64,000 nucleotides of DNA, from NCBI RefSeq assembly GCF_030433645.1, contig NZ_JAROCG010000002.1, positions 1 to 64,000 of the forward strand. Direction: 5' to 3'. The position numbers were made by a program, and so were the translations under genes. Under the pieces are notes generated by a model, which was given only the letters and a program-made list of their open reading frames with translations, was not told where the DNA came from and searched no databases. This document shows positions 9,895 to 17,444 of this stretch, in pieces (within the stretch, counting starts at the first letter, position 1; the number at the start of each line of letters is the position of its first letter). Origin of the DNA: Arthrobacter burdickii. Lineage in GTDB: Bacteria; Actinomycetota; Actinomycetes; Actinomycetales; Micrococcaceae.

Positions 9895-10158
9895 TTGAAG
9901 CGTCCGGACTCGGGCACTCCCAGCAGAAGCTCGAGCTGGATCGGTGAGGCGTCGGTCAGGAGCTCTGCATCGTCTTCGTCTCGCCTGACCGCCACGACGA
10001 CGACGGTTTAATCGGTGTTCCGGAAGGCTTTCTTCACCTTCTGCGCCCCCATGCGGCACCCGCGACCTCTCGGTCCTTAAGGAGCGCCTGGGGGCGAAGT
10101 ACACCGAGGTGAACCAGCCCCGATCGCTCGGCGCGACGAGCAGGCGGAAGCCCGGTTC
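9895..10158. other. Gene-free stretch, possible coding remnant
   Basis: This is a 264-nt gap between convergent genes. On the minus strand about 9895-10000 an open frame reads VAVRRDEDDAELL followed by TDASPIQLELLLG, which looks protein-like. It has no upstream start context and runs into the secreted-protein gene. It could be the decayed tail of a lost gene; I do not recognise it. Confidence 0.25.
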
Positions 10159-11268
10159 TCAGTCGTCTTCTCCGTACAGGCGCCGGTAGCCCTTTGCCGG
10201 AGCCGAATCCCGGATCGGCCGGACGGATCTGGTGGAGTGTCGTCGGTTCGCCGCTTCCTGCCGGCGGTGGAGGCCCGCGAGTTCGCGCTCCATCGTGCGG
10301 TAACTCTGCCAGCGCCGCTCCGTCAGGGCTCCGGTCTCGATGGCCGACCGGACCGCGCAGCCGGGCTCGCGGTCATGGGCGCAGTTCCTGAAACGGCAGC
10401 CGGGGAAGAGCTCCTCGATGTCCGTGAAGACGTCCGTCAGTCCGTCCTCGGCGTCCCACAGCGCGAAGCCACGCAACCCTGGTGTGTCCATGACGACGGC
10501 GCCGTCTCCCAGCGGGACCAGTTCGCGGGCCGTCGTCGTATGCCGGCCCTTTCCGTCACCCGCCCGGACCGCGCCCGTTCCCTGGCGGGAACTGCCGGTG
10601 AGGGCGTTGATCAGGCTCGACTTGCCCGCGCCCGAGGGCCCGAGCAGCGCCATCGTCTGCCCGGGGCCGATTCGCCCCCGGAGTTCGTCGAGCCCGTCGG
10701 ACGCTTCGGCGGAGGTGGTGACCACCTCGACGCCTCGAGCCCGGTCGATCGTCTCGGCGACGACGTCATCGAAGCGCGTACTCAGGTCGGCCTTCGTCAG
10801 GATCACGACCGGAAGGGCGCCCGAGTCATGGGCCGCCACGAGGGTGCGTTCGAGTCGATTGGTGGACAGGGGCCGGTCCAGGGGCACGACGACGCCCACG
10901 AGGTCCAGGTTGGCGCCGAGCAGCTGCGCCTCGGACAGCGGGTCGTGCGCCCGCTTGCGCCTGAGCAGGGAGAAGCGGGGCAGGAGACCGAGGACGGTGT
11001 CACCGCCGGTGGCCGGGTTTCCGCCCGTGATGGCGACCCAGTCGCCCGTCACGAGCGCGCTGCCACTGTCGAGGCGGTCACTGTCGAGGCGGTCACTGTC
11101 GAGGCGGTCACTGTCGAGGTGGAACAGGCCGTCCTGCGATGCGAGCAGGACGCGTCCGCGGTCCGTGCGGATCACCCGCGCAGGCCGCGCACCCGACGGG
11201 GGCGGGAAGTGGGCGGTGAAGAGAGCGTCGATGGTGTCGGTGAAGCCGTACTGCGTGAGGGTGTTCAC
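10159..11268 (-). CDS. rsgA: Ribosome small-subunit-dependent GTPase A
   Basis: A 369-aa circularly permuted GTPase that helps mature the 30S subunit. After an N-terminal OB fold, the G motifs occur in permuted order: ILTKAD (G4) comes before GPSGAGKSSLIN (G1) and DTPGLRGF (G3). A zinc site follows (CRFRNCAHDREPGC). A GTG start is used. The unusual feature is an insertion of repeated DRLDS units at about residues 49-66 in the OB region, encoded by 15-nt tandem repeats; family members do not normally carry this. Confidence 0.92.
   Translation of the reverse strand: MNTLTQYGFTDTIDALFTAHFPPPSGARPARVIRTDRGRVLLASQDGLFHLDSDRLDSDRLDSDRLDSGSALVTGDWVAITGGNPATGGDTVLGLLPRFSLLRRKRAHDPLSEAQLLGANLDLVGVVVPLDRPLSTNRLERTLVAAHDSGALPVVILTKADLSTRFDDVVAETIDRARGVEVVTTSAEASDGLDELRGRIGPGQTMALLGPSGAGKSSLINALTGSSRQGTGAVRAGDGKGRHTTTARELVPLGDGAVVMDTPGLRGFALWDAEDGLTDVFTDIEELFPGCRFRNCAHDREPGCAVRSAIETGALTERRWQSYRTMERELAGLHRRQEAANRRHSTRSVRPIRDSAPAKGYRRLYGEDD
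11064..11123. repeat. 15-nt tandem repeat inside rsgA
   Basis: CACTGTCGAGGCGGT occurs three times perfectly (from 11064, 11079 and 11094) plus a fourth diverged copy. It stays in frame in rsgA and encodes repeated SDRLD units on the minus strand. Confidence 0.95.
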
Positions 11269-11304
11269 TGGGGATCCTCTGCGGAAGCCTCCCGCAGGGC
11301 ACGG

Positions 11305-11382
11305 CTAACGCGTGGATGCAGGGGAGGCGGGATTCATGGGGGCGTGTGCGGCGCAGAGCGCGGCGACGATGACCTTCTTCAT
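11305..11382 (-). CDS. Candidate 25-aa microprotein or leader peptide before rsgA
   Basis: A 26-codon frame begins with ATG and ends with TAG 37 nt before the rsgA start. It is preceded by an excellent ribosome site (GAGGAGGTGG, about 5 nt before the ATG). The peptide begins MKKVIVAALCAAHAP and then turns Pro/Ser-rich. The start resembles a tiny hydrophobic leader or signal-like segment. The evidence is the strength of the ribosome site; there is no known family. It could be a leader peptide influencing rsgA or an independent membrane microprotein. Confidence 0.45.
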   Translation of the reverse strand: MKKVIVAALCAAHAPMNPASPASTR

Positions 11383-11491
11383 GACTCCACCTCCTCGTGA
11401 ACCTTCCGTCCGGCCCGACCGGCCGGTGGACTCCCATGGTACCCACGGCGCAGGCGGTGCGAACAGCCTCCTGCGCAAAGATGCCTGGCCC

Positions 11492-12232
11492 CTAGTGCCT
11501 CCCCTGGGGGAGGACGATGGCCTTCCTCGGGAGCCCGATGACCTGCACGAGTCCGGCGATGCAGCCGATGATGACGACGGAGAGCAGGGCGAGCAGCGGG
11601 AAGTTCGGTCCCCTGCGCGTCTCGGTGCGTTCGAGGGCCACGGCCTCCGGGCTGGCTGATGCTGACGCTGCCGCTGACGCGGGGGCGTGCGTTGTCGCCG
11701 CAGCCGACGGCGTCGGCGATGGGGTCGGAGTCCTCGCAGTCTTCGGGGCCTCGGTAGGTTCTTCGATCGGCGCCTCCACGATCTCCGGCAGGACCTCCGG
11801 AACCGGCGGCAGGAGGACTTCCGGTACGGCCTGCTCCACGGGCTGTACCGGCACGGGCTGTACCGGCACGGGAACAGGGGCCGGGAGGATCTGCACCGGT
11901 GCGGGGGAGGGCTCCGGGGCGGGGGGTGGAACCGGAACGGGGGCCAGGGTGGGCTCCTCCGTCGGTGCAGGTGCAGGTGCAGGTGTCGTGGCGGGCGGGG
12001 AAGCGGGGGCCGTCGTCGGGGCCACCGCGGATGGCACGGGTGCCGGGGTGACACCCGGAGTCGTGGGCTTCGGACTCTGCGTGGTCGTCGTCGTGGCGAC
12101 CTCGTTCTGGCACTTCTTCGCACCGTCGCCGATGGTGCAGTCCTCGGCCTGGGCGGGCAGCGCGCCGAAGGTGAGGCCGCCGAGCAGAACGATGGCGGCA
12201 GCGGACACGGTCCGGTTCAGATGCTTGCTCAA
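11492..12232 (-). CDS. Pro/Ala/Thr-rich surface protein with signal peptide and C-terminal membrane anchor
   Basis: A 246-aa protein if started at the TTG at 12232, which has GGGAG 4 nt upstream and gives a clean signal peptide (about 1-30, ending ALPAQA-ED). A short segment with two cysteines (DCTIGDGAKKC) follows, then about 150 residues of Pro/Ala/Thr/Val-rich, probably extended and wall-spanning sequence. A C-terminal hydrophobic helix (LLALLSVVIIGCIAGLVQVI) with a basic tail follows. No sortase motif is visible. It is likely a cell-envelope stalk protein; function unknown. A longer in-frame start exists at 12331 but would bury the signal peptide. Confidence 0.65.
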   Translation of the reverse strand: MSKHLNRTVSAAAIVLLGGLTFGALPAQAEDCTIGDGAKKCQNEVATTTTTQSPKPTTPGVTPAPVPSAVAPTTAPASPPATTPAPAPAPTEEPTLAPVPVPPPAPEPSPAPVQILPAPVPVPVQPVPVQPVEQAVPEVLLPPVPEVLPEIVEAPIEEPTEAPKTARTPTPSPTPSAAATTHAPASAAASASASPEAVALERTETRRGPNFPLLALLSVVIIGCIAGLVQVIGLPRKAIVLPQGRH

Positions 12233-12358
12233 GGGACTCCCGGGGTCTTCGGCAGGCCCTCTGCCTGCGTCGGCCAGTGTACCGCCCGGAACCGCGCAGG
12301 CCAGTGGACGAGCGGCAGGCGGGACGATCATGTGCCAGACCTGCGCTGTCCCTGCGCG

Positions 12359-13681
12359 TCAGCTGCGCTGGTCGGGGCCCTGCGCCTCCACCTGTTCGGC
12401 CTGGCGCTGCTCGGTGTCCGCGTCCGACGTCGTCGCCCCGGGTTCCATGCTGTCGAGTTCGCGCCACCCGCCCTTGCGGTACGTCGGTGTTCCCACTGCC
12501 AGGACCAGCAGGGTGAGGAACACCGCTGCGAGCATCACGCATACCATGGCCACCGAATCGCCCCCGAGGAGGCCGACGAACGGGCTGACGAGTCCGGCTA
12601 CGCCCGACTGCAGGGACCCGATGACCGCCGCTGCGGTACCGGCCATGTGCCCGTAGTTGTGCAACGCGAGTACCGAGGCGTTCGCGGCGGTCAGCCCCTG
12701 CATCCCGAGGACGAGCCAGAGCCCCACCATGAGCCCCGCGATGCCTCCGAGCCCGGTGAGCACGATCGCGAGGAGGGCGAGCGCGCAGCCCATCTGCACC
12801 AGGACCGCGACCCGCAGCACCCGGATGGGTGCCGCGCGACGCACCAGGGCCGCGTTCAGTTGCGCCGAGCCGACGAGGGCGACGCCGTTGAGCGCGAACA
12901 CCACGGCGAACTGGCCCTGGCTCAGGCCGTACTCGTTCTGGAAGACGAAGGGTGAACCGACGACGTAGCTCATGATGACGGCGAGCCCGAGACCCGGTAC
13001 CACCGCGAGCGCCATGAAGCGCCGGTCGCGGAGCAGGGACAGGTAGCCGCGCGCGACCTCCCGGGGATTACCGGGGCGGCGCTGTGCCGGTGGAAGCGAT
13101 TCCGGCATGAAGCGCCAGACGATCAGGACGAGGGCCAGGCCGATGAGCGCGAGAGCGTAGAACACCGCTCTCCACTGCCAGGCCCCGGCGATGGCCTGCC
13201 CGACCGTCGGTGCGAAGAGCGGAGCCACCCCGATGACGAGCATCAACCGGGACAGCAGTCTCGCGGCGTCCGACCCCACGAAGCGGTCCCGGATGACGGC
13301 GATCGCCACGACCGACGCGGCCGCGTTGAAGAAGCCCTGGCAGACCCGGAGCCAGATCAGCGTGCCGATGTCCGGGGTGAGGGAGCAGAGGATCGAGGTC
13401 ACGACGTGGAGCGAGATACCGATGAGGAGCGGCAGTCGTCGCCCGAACCGGTCGGAGAACGGACCGATGACCAACTGGCCGACGCCCGCGCCGAGCAGCA
13501 TTCCGGACATGGTGAACTGCACGGCCGCCTGCGTCGCGTCGAGATCTGCGGCGACAGTCGGCAACGATGGCAGGTACATGTCGGTGGTGACGGCCGGCAG
13601 CGCAGCGAGCGCACCGAGCATCAGGATGTACTCGATGCTCGATCGCCGGGCGGTCCTGCCGGCTGTCTTCGCGGTACTCAC
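12359..13681 (-). CDS. Bcr/CflA-family multidrug efflux MFS transporter
   Basis: A 440-aa major-facilitator with 12 predicted helices. The N-terminal TDMYLPSLP motif is characteristic of the Bcr/CflA drug-efflux subfamily, and the motif-A loop is GPFSDRFGRR between helices 2 and 3. It likely exports drugs in exchange for protons; the substrate is unknown. It begins with GTG, with a -10-like TAGGGT exactly 6 nt upstream and no ribosome site, so the mRNA is probably leaderless. Confidence 0.88.
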   Translation of the reverse strand: MSTAKTAGRTARRSSIEYILMLGALAALPAVTTDMYLPSLPTVAADLDATQAAVQFTMSGMLLGAGVGQLVIGPFSDRFGRRLPLLIGISLHVVTSILCSLTPDIGTLIWLRVCQGFFNAAASVVAIAVIRDRFVGSDAARLLSRLMLVIGVAPLFAPTVGQAIAGAWQWRAVFYALALIGLALVLIVWRFMPESLPPAQRRPGNPREVARGYLSLLRDRRFMALAVVPGLGLAVIMSYVVGSPFVFQNEYGLSQGQFAVVFALNGVALVGSAQLNAALVRRAAPIRVLRVAVLVQMGCALALLAIVLTGLGGIAGLMVGLWLVLGMQGLTAANASVLALHNYGHMAGTAAAVIGSLQSGVAGLVSPFVGLLGGDSVAMVCVMLAAVFLTLLVLAVGTPTYRKGGWRELDSMEPGATTSDADTEQRQAEQVEAQGPDQRS

Positions 13682-13687
13682 CCTGAA

Positions 13688-13693
13688 ACCCTA
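13688..13693 (-). promoter_or_regulatory. -10 element of Bcr/CflA gene (leaderless)
   Basis: TAGGGT on the minus strand, 6 nt before the GTG start. TTAGGTCAAC further upstream could bind a regulator, but I see no clear dyad. Confidence 0.45.
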
Positions 13694-13775
13694 GGCGAAT
13701 AGTTGACCTAACGAACATATGTGAAGCGCAATGATGCCGTTCCGCGGTAGTGCTGGACAGGGAGACGATCCGCAG

Positions 13776-14279
13776 TTACCGGGGAGGTAGCCGGTGCAGT
13801 TCGGCCTGGAGCGCGCTTCCGTCAATGACCGCCGTCATGTAGGTGCAGAAAGGCTGGCGGCGCCGGTCCGTGGGGGACCCCGGGTTCAGCAGGCGCAGTC
13901 CTGTGCCCGTGTCGGTATCCCACGGTATGTGGCTGTGCCCGAACACCAGGACGTCGACGTCGGGATAAAGCGCGGCCATGCGGGCTTCCCTGCCCTGCTT
14001 CTGCCCCGTCTCGTGCACCACGGCGAGGCGCACGCCGTCGAACTCGGCCCGGGCGACGAGGGGAAGGCGCGCTCGCAGATCGGCGCCGTCGTTGTTCCCG
14101 TAACACGCAAGAAGGTTGTCGGCGCGGGCTTCCAGCTCGTCCAGCAGGGAGACGTCGGTCCAGTCCCCTGCGTGTACGACGACGTCGGACGACTCGACAG
14201 CGGCCCACACCTCGGCGGGGAGTTCCTTCGCGCGCTTGGGCAGATGCGTGTCGGCCAGGAGCGTCAGGGTGAGGGGCAT
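13776..14279 (-). CDS. YfcE-type metallophosphoesterase
   Basis: A 167-aa calcineurin-like phosphoesterase. Metal-binding motifs are in canonical order: DTH (10-12), GD (38-39), GNND (61-64) and GHSH (114-117). The length matches small YfcE/MJ0936-type phosphodiesterases. The substrate is unknown. The start has GACAAT 6 nt upstream and no ribosome site, again a leaderless layout. Confidence 0.88.
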   Translation of the reverse strand: MPLTLTLLADTHLPKRAKELPAEVWAAVESSDVVVHAGDWTDVSLLDELEARADNLLACYGNNDGADLRARLPLVARAEFDGVRLAVVHETGQKQGREARMAALYPDVDVLVFGHSHIPWDTDTGTGLRLLNPGSPTDRRRQPFCTYMTAVIDGSALQAELHRLPPR

Positions 14280-14285
14280 GGGGCC

Positions 14286-14291
14286 ATTGTC
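14286..14291 (-). promoter_or_regulatory. -10 element of phosphoesterase gene (leaderless)
   Basis: GACAAT, then 6 nt, then ATG on the minus strand; four of six bases match TATAAT. Confidence 0.4.
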
Positions 14292-14339
14292 CGGTGTCCC
14301 GGGGTACCCGTGACAAGTCGGGGGGCCTATGCCATGCTG

Positions 14340-14357
14340 CCATAAGCACGCTTACTA
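14340..14357 (+). promoter_or_regulatory. Shared stress-type promoter motif CCATAAG-N4-CTTA, site A
   Basis: CCATAAG, CACG, CTTA, CTA lies 27 nt before the ATG of the 63-aa gene. TAAG and CTTA form a dyad with a 4-nt centre, and TACTAA overlapping its end could serve as the -10. The same fixed bases occur at 23395-23409 and 24007-24021 before two other genes. Confidence 0.55.
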
Positions 14358-14383
14358 ATGGCGTGGTTCCAGGAGGAGGCAGC

Positions 14384-14575
14384 ATGCAGATTGACAAGTC
14401 GCAGATCATCGACCTGCTGAAGAGCCAGGGCAAGGACGGCGACGCCGACCAGGCGCAGTCCGAGCTCCCCGACCAGGTGGATCCGGAGCAGCACTCGGAC
14501 CTCCTTGCCAAGTTCGGCATCAACCCGAAGGACCTGCTGGGCAAGATCCCCGGCCTGGGTGGCTTCGGCGGCTAG
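14384..14575 (+). CDS. Small conserved-type hypothetical protein (63 aa)
   Basis: A 63-aa acidic protein with a strong ribosome site (AGGAGGAGG, 5 nt before the ATG). The N-terminal half looks helical (QIIDLLKSQG), the middle is acidic with Asp/Gln/Pro, and the C-terminus is Gly-rich (LGKIPGLGGFGG). No known domain is recognised. The upstream motif shared with the eRF1-like operon suggests stress or stationary-phase expression. It is followed after 42 nt by a membrane/coiled-coil gene on the same strand. Confidence 0.7.
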   Translation: MQIDKSQIIDLLKSQGKDGDADQAQSELPDQVDPEQHSDLLAKFGINPKDLLGKIPGLGGFGG

Positions 14576-14617
14576 GCGGATCCGGCGCGGAAGCGCCGAT
14601 GAGTGAAGGAGTCAGCA

Positions 14618-14998
14618 ATGGATACGAGTCAAGTGGTGTGGATCGTCGTCGGGATCATCGTCCTCCTGGCGATCATCGCGGTGGTGGCATTCCTGGCCCG
14701 GAAGCGGGGCGACGCGCAGCGCAGCCGACAGCAGGAACAGGACCGGCAACGTGCGGCGGAGATGCGCGAGAAGGCCAAGAGCACGGAACTCGAGGCGCGC
14801 GAGCGCGAAGCGAAGGCCGCGATGGCCGACGCCGAGGCGCAGCGGGCCGAGGTCGAGGCCGAGCGGCTCCGCCAGCAGGCCCAGGAGCGGCAGACCGACG
14901 CGCAGGGACTGCGTGAGAAGGTGACGCACCACGTCCAGGCCGCGGACGAGCTGGACCCCGATGTCACTCCGGACAGGGATCAGCGCGGAGGCCAGTGA
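14618..14998 (+). CDS. Single-pass membrane protein with long coiled coil
   Basis: A 126-aa protein. One N-terminal membrane helix (VVWIVVGIIVLLAIIAVVAFLA) with a positive RKRGD flank is followed by about 80 residues of charged heptad-like sequence rich in Gln, Arg, Glu and Ala, then a disordered acidic tail. It is probably anchored with the coiled coil in the cytoplasm. Function is unknown; it is similar in layout to many actinobacterial small stress-associated membrane proteins. The ATG at 14618 is chosen for the GGAG spacing; another in-frame ATG lies 15 nt upstream. Confidence 0.7.
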   Translation: MDTSQVVWIVVGIIVLLAIIAVVAFLARKRGDAQRSRQQEQDRQRAAEMREKAKSTELEAREREAKAAMADAEAQRAEVEAERLRQQAQERQTDAQGLREKVTHHVQAADELDPDVTPDRDQRGGQ

Positions 14999-15019
14999 CC
15001 GGGTGTCGTCCGGAACGTG

Positions 15020-15052
15020 CGAAGGGAGCTCTCCTCGTGGGGGCTCCCTTCG
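15020..15052 (+). terminator. Hairpin between coiled-coil gene and SDR gene
   Basis: A perfect 10-bp stem (CGAAGGGAGC / GCTCCCTTCG) with a 13-nt loop. No T-run follows, so termination may be partial. Confidence 0.5.
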
Positions 15053-15107
15053 TGCGCGGAGACCGAGGATGAGGCCGGGGCGGCCAGGTCGAGGAGAGGC
15101 GGGCAGG

Positions 15108-16013
15108 ATGCATGCAGCAGAGACCGTGGTCATCACGGGTGCGTCGAGTGGAATCGGGCGGGCGACGGCGCGCCTGTTCGCGCAGGACGGTGCGAGGCTC
15201 GTCCTCGCCGGCCGGGACGCCGACACGCTCGAGGCCGTTGCGGCGGAATGCCGGGACAGGGGCGCGGCGGTACTGGCCGTGCCCACGGACGTCGGGTCCG
15301 AGGACGACGTCGACCGGCTCGCGGACGCGGCCGTCCAGCATTTCGGCAGCATCGATGTCTGGGTCGGCAATGCCTCCCTGTACAGCTTCGGTACCTTCGA
15401 GCAGACGCCGTCGGAGGTGTTCGACCGCATCATCGAGGTCAACCTGCTGGGCCAGGTGTACGGAGCGCGTGCTGCCCTGCGGGTCTTCCGGCGGCAGGGC
15501 AGGGGAGTGCTGGTGTCCGTGGCCTCGGTGTACTCCCGCATCACCTCGCCCCTGGTGAGTCCCTATGTCACCAGCAAGTTCGGGCTCCTCGGGTTCCTCG
15601 AAGTACTCCGCATGGAGACGCGGAATGCGCCGGACATCCATGTCTGCGCGGTCCTTCCGGCGACGATCGACACCCCCATCCACCAGCACGCCGCGAACTA
15701 CACAGGGCGTCCCGTCCGTCCTCTGCCGCCGGTCGTGGATCCGGTCAGGGTGGCCCGGGCGATCGTCCGGGTCTCTCGGCGGCCCCGCCGACTCGTCCAG
15801 GTGGGCCGGGTCCAGTCGATGTTCGTGTACGCGCGGGCATTGGCGCCTGCCGCGTACGAACCGGCGGTGGCCGTCGCCTACCGCGCACTGGCACTGAAGA
15901 AGGGATCGTTGCCGCCCGCGCCCGGCAACCTGTTCGAGGCGGACCGGAAAGCCACCGGTGTCACCGGTGGCTGGCGGATCCTGCCCTGGCTACGGCGCAC
16001 CCCTGGGCGCTGA
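15108..16013 (+). CDS. Short-chain dehydrogenase/reductase
   Basis: A 301-aa NAD(P)-dependent oxidoreductase. The cofactor motif TGASSGIG is at 10-17, GNAS (87-90) replaces the usual NNAG, and the catalytic Ser near 138-142 is followed by Y153-xxx-K157 (YVTSK). A basic C-terminal extension of about 60 residues beyond the core fold (RVSRRPRRLVQVG onward) is typical of the SDR family members of about 300-330 aa found in actinobacteria. The substrate is unknown. The ATG at 15108 has GGCAGG upstream. Confidence 0.88.
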   Translation: MHAAETVVITGASSGIGRATARLFAQDGARLVLAGRDADTLEAVAAECRDRGAAVLAVPTDVGSEDDVDRLADAAVQHFGSIDVWVGNASLYSFGTFEQTPSEVFDRIIEVNLLGQVYGARAALRVFRRQGRGVLVSVASVYSRITSPLVSPYVTSKFGLLGFLEVLRMETRNAPDIHVCAVLPATIDTPIHQHAANYTGRPVRPLPPVVDPVRVARAIVRVSRRPRRLVQVGRVQSMFVYARALAPAAYEPAVAVAYRALALKKGSLPPAPGNLFEADRKATGVTGGWRILPWLRRTPGR

Positions 16014-16125
16014 CGGGAAATATCAGAAGGAACACCAGTATCTTCTGCCTCATGCATGTACTCCCGCCACTGTCAATGTGAGCGACACGATAGAACGCGC
16101 TGGCGCCACTGTGCAGGGGTCCCTC

Positions 16126-16131
16126 CATAGT
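16126..16131 (+). promoter_or_regulatory. -10 element of small membrane protein (leaderless)
   Basis: CATAGT, then GGAGGT, then the ATG at 16138. The GGAGG is only 1 nt from the ATG, too close to act as a ribosome site, so a leaderless transcript explains the arrangement better. CCTCCA and TGGAGG (16122-16136) also form a 6-bp inverted repeat over it. Confidence 0.4.
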
Positions 16132-16137
16132 GGAGGT

Positions 16138-16410
16138 ATGGATCAATGGCAGGGCCTCCTGGCACAGTGCGCCCGGGGCATGGGGTTCGACCGCGGTCGG
16201 AAGCGGGCAGCGTATGCGCTCGCGGGAGTAGGGATCTTCTGGGCCGTCGGTCTGCTCGGCGGGCTGCGCATCCTGCACACCGCCGCCTCGCCGATGACCA
16301 TCCTCGTGCTGCTCTACGTCATGCTCGCCATCGTGGCGCTCTCCCTCGTGATCGCGGCCGCCGCCGTCGCCGAGCTGGGGCGGCAGACCGCTGAAAGGCG
16401 CCGACGCTAG
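16138..16410 (+). CDS. Small two-helix membrane protein
   Basis: A 90-aa protein with a short N-terminal cytosolic part (DQWQGLLAQC), two hydrophobic helices (YALAGVGIFWAVGLLGGL and MTILVLLYVMLAIVALSLVI) and a basic tail (RQTAERRRR). No family is recognised. It lies between the SDR gene and the MerR gene on the same strand. Confidence 0.6.
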   Translation: MDQWQGLLAQCARGMGFDRGRKRAAYALAGVGIFWAVGLLGGLRILHTAASPMTILVLLYVMLAIVALSLVIAAAAVAELGRQTAERRRR

Positions 16411-16440
16411 GACGTCGATCCCAGCGGTCCGCAGGGGCCG

Positions 16441-16471
16441 TTTGTCTTCAAGTACTTGAAGTTCCTATCGT
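16441..16471 (+). promoter_or_regulatory. MerR-type promoter with 16-bp palindrome
   Basis: CTTCAAGTACTTGAAG (16446-16461) is a perfect palindrome lying between TTTGTC (16441-16446) and TATCGT (16466-16471). The spacer is 19 bp, the over-long spacing on which MerR-family activators work by DNA untwisting. TATCGT is 7 nt before the GTG at 16479, so the mRNA starts at or next to the start codon. Confidence 0.75.
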
Positions 16472-16478
16472 TGATGGT

Positions 16479-16940
16479 GTGAGCGCACCGAGCATCCGGA
16501 AAACGTACACGATCAAGGAAGCGGCAGCCCTGACGGGACTGCCGGCCAGCACGTTGCGCTATTACGAATCGATCGGCGTGATCACACCGATCCGTCGCGG
16601 CGCGAGCAGCAAGCATCGGGTCTACACGACGGAGGACCTGGATCTGTTGACCTGGGTTTCCTGCCTGAGTGCGACGGGAATGTCCGTGAGTGACATGCGC
16701 CGCTACATCGGGAACGGGGCACTGGGGGAAGCCGCTGCCCCGGAGCAGATCGAACTACTGAAGGCCCAGCAGGAACAGTTGGCCATCGAAGCGCGGTCGA
16801 TCGCCCTGCGGAGGCGCTACGTCGCACTGAAGATCGACTATTGGCGGGCCGTCCAGGCAGGCGACGACGCCAGGGCCGCACAGCTGTCGCACGAAGCGCG
16901 CTCCCTGGTCGACGACCTCAAGAAGACCAAGAAGCAGTAG
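16479..16940 (+). CDS. MerR-family transcriptional regulator
   Basis: A 153-aa protein with a GTG start. The N-terminal winged HTH of the MerR family (YTIKEAAALTGLPASTLRYY, 10-29) is followed by a dimerisation coiled coil. No metal-binding cysteine cluster is visible (a single cysteine, in WVSCLSATGMS), which fits the AdhR/NmlR-like group that senses aldehydes or other electrophiles. It is likely autoregulated and controls the cupin and alcohol dehydrogenase genes immediately downstream through the palindromic promoter. Confidence 0.85.
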   Translation: MSAPSIRKTYTIKEAAALTGLPASTLRYYESIGVITPIRRGASSKHRVYTTEDLDLLTWVSCLSATGMSVSDMRRYIGNGALGEAAAPEQIELLKAQQEQLAIEARSIALRRRYVALKIDYWRAVQAGDDARAAQLSHEARSLVDDLKKTKKQ

Positions 16941-17007
16941 ACGACACGCGCCCCCGGACCCGACGGTCCGCAGGTCGGGCGCGCCCTCACGAAGGAAGGC
17001 ACGAACG

Positions 17008-17421
17008 ATGAAATACACCCCGAGCGGCGGCCAGAGCACGGTGGGGCCCGAGGCCTGGTTCACGGGCACCGTCCACATCGATGGCGTGCGCACCCCCGAC
17101 GAGCAGTCGGCAGTGGGCTGCGCCCACGTGCCGTTCAGCCCGGGCGCCCGCACTGCCTGGCACACCCACCCCAAGGGCCAGACGCTCTACGTCACCGACG
17201 GCATCGGCTACGTCGCCCGCCGCGGCGGCGCGGTGCAGGAAATACGCCCGGGCGACGTCGTCTACATCGAACCCCATGAAGAGCACTGGCACGGCGCCAC
17301 CGCCGGCCGCTTCATGGCTCACATCGCCATCCAGGAAGCGGACGGCCAGGGCCAGGTCGTGACGTGGGGAGAGCATGTCACCGACCGCGAATACGGCCAG
17401 CCGGCCGCACCCACCAACTGA
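17008..17421 (+). CDS. Cupin-domain protein
   Basis: A 137-aa single-domain cupin. Motif 1 [12 protein letters not shown] supplies H52 and H54 (with Q58 in the usual Glu place); motif 2 [16 protein letters not shown] supplies the later histidines. It resembles the YhhW-like/carboxymuconolactone-associated cupins often found next to aldehyde-responsive MerR and dehydrogenase genes. Role: unknown small-molecule binding or isomerisation. An AAGGAAGG ribosome site precedes the ATG. Confidence 0.8.
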   Translation: MKYTPSGGQSTVGPEAWFTGTVHIDGVRTPDEQSAVGCAHVPFSPGARTAWHTHPKGQTLYVTDGIGYVARRGGAVQEIRPGDVVYIEPHEEHWHGATAGRFMAHIAIQEADGQGQVVTWGEHVTDREYGQPAAPTN

Positions 17422-17444
17422 ACGCCCCTCGAAGGAGAAAACAC

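Noticed and set aside
16131..16137. GGAGG as the ribosome site of the 90-aa gene
   Set aside because: Spacing to the ATG is 1 nt, far too short. A leaderless start with CATAGT is more likely.
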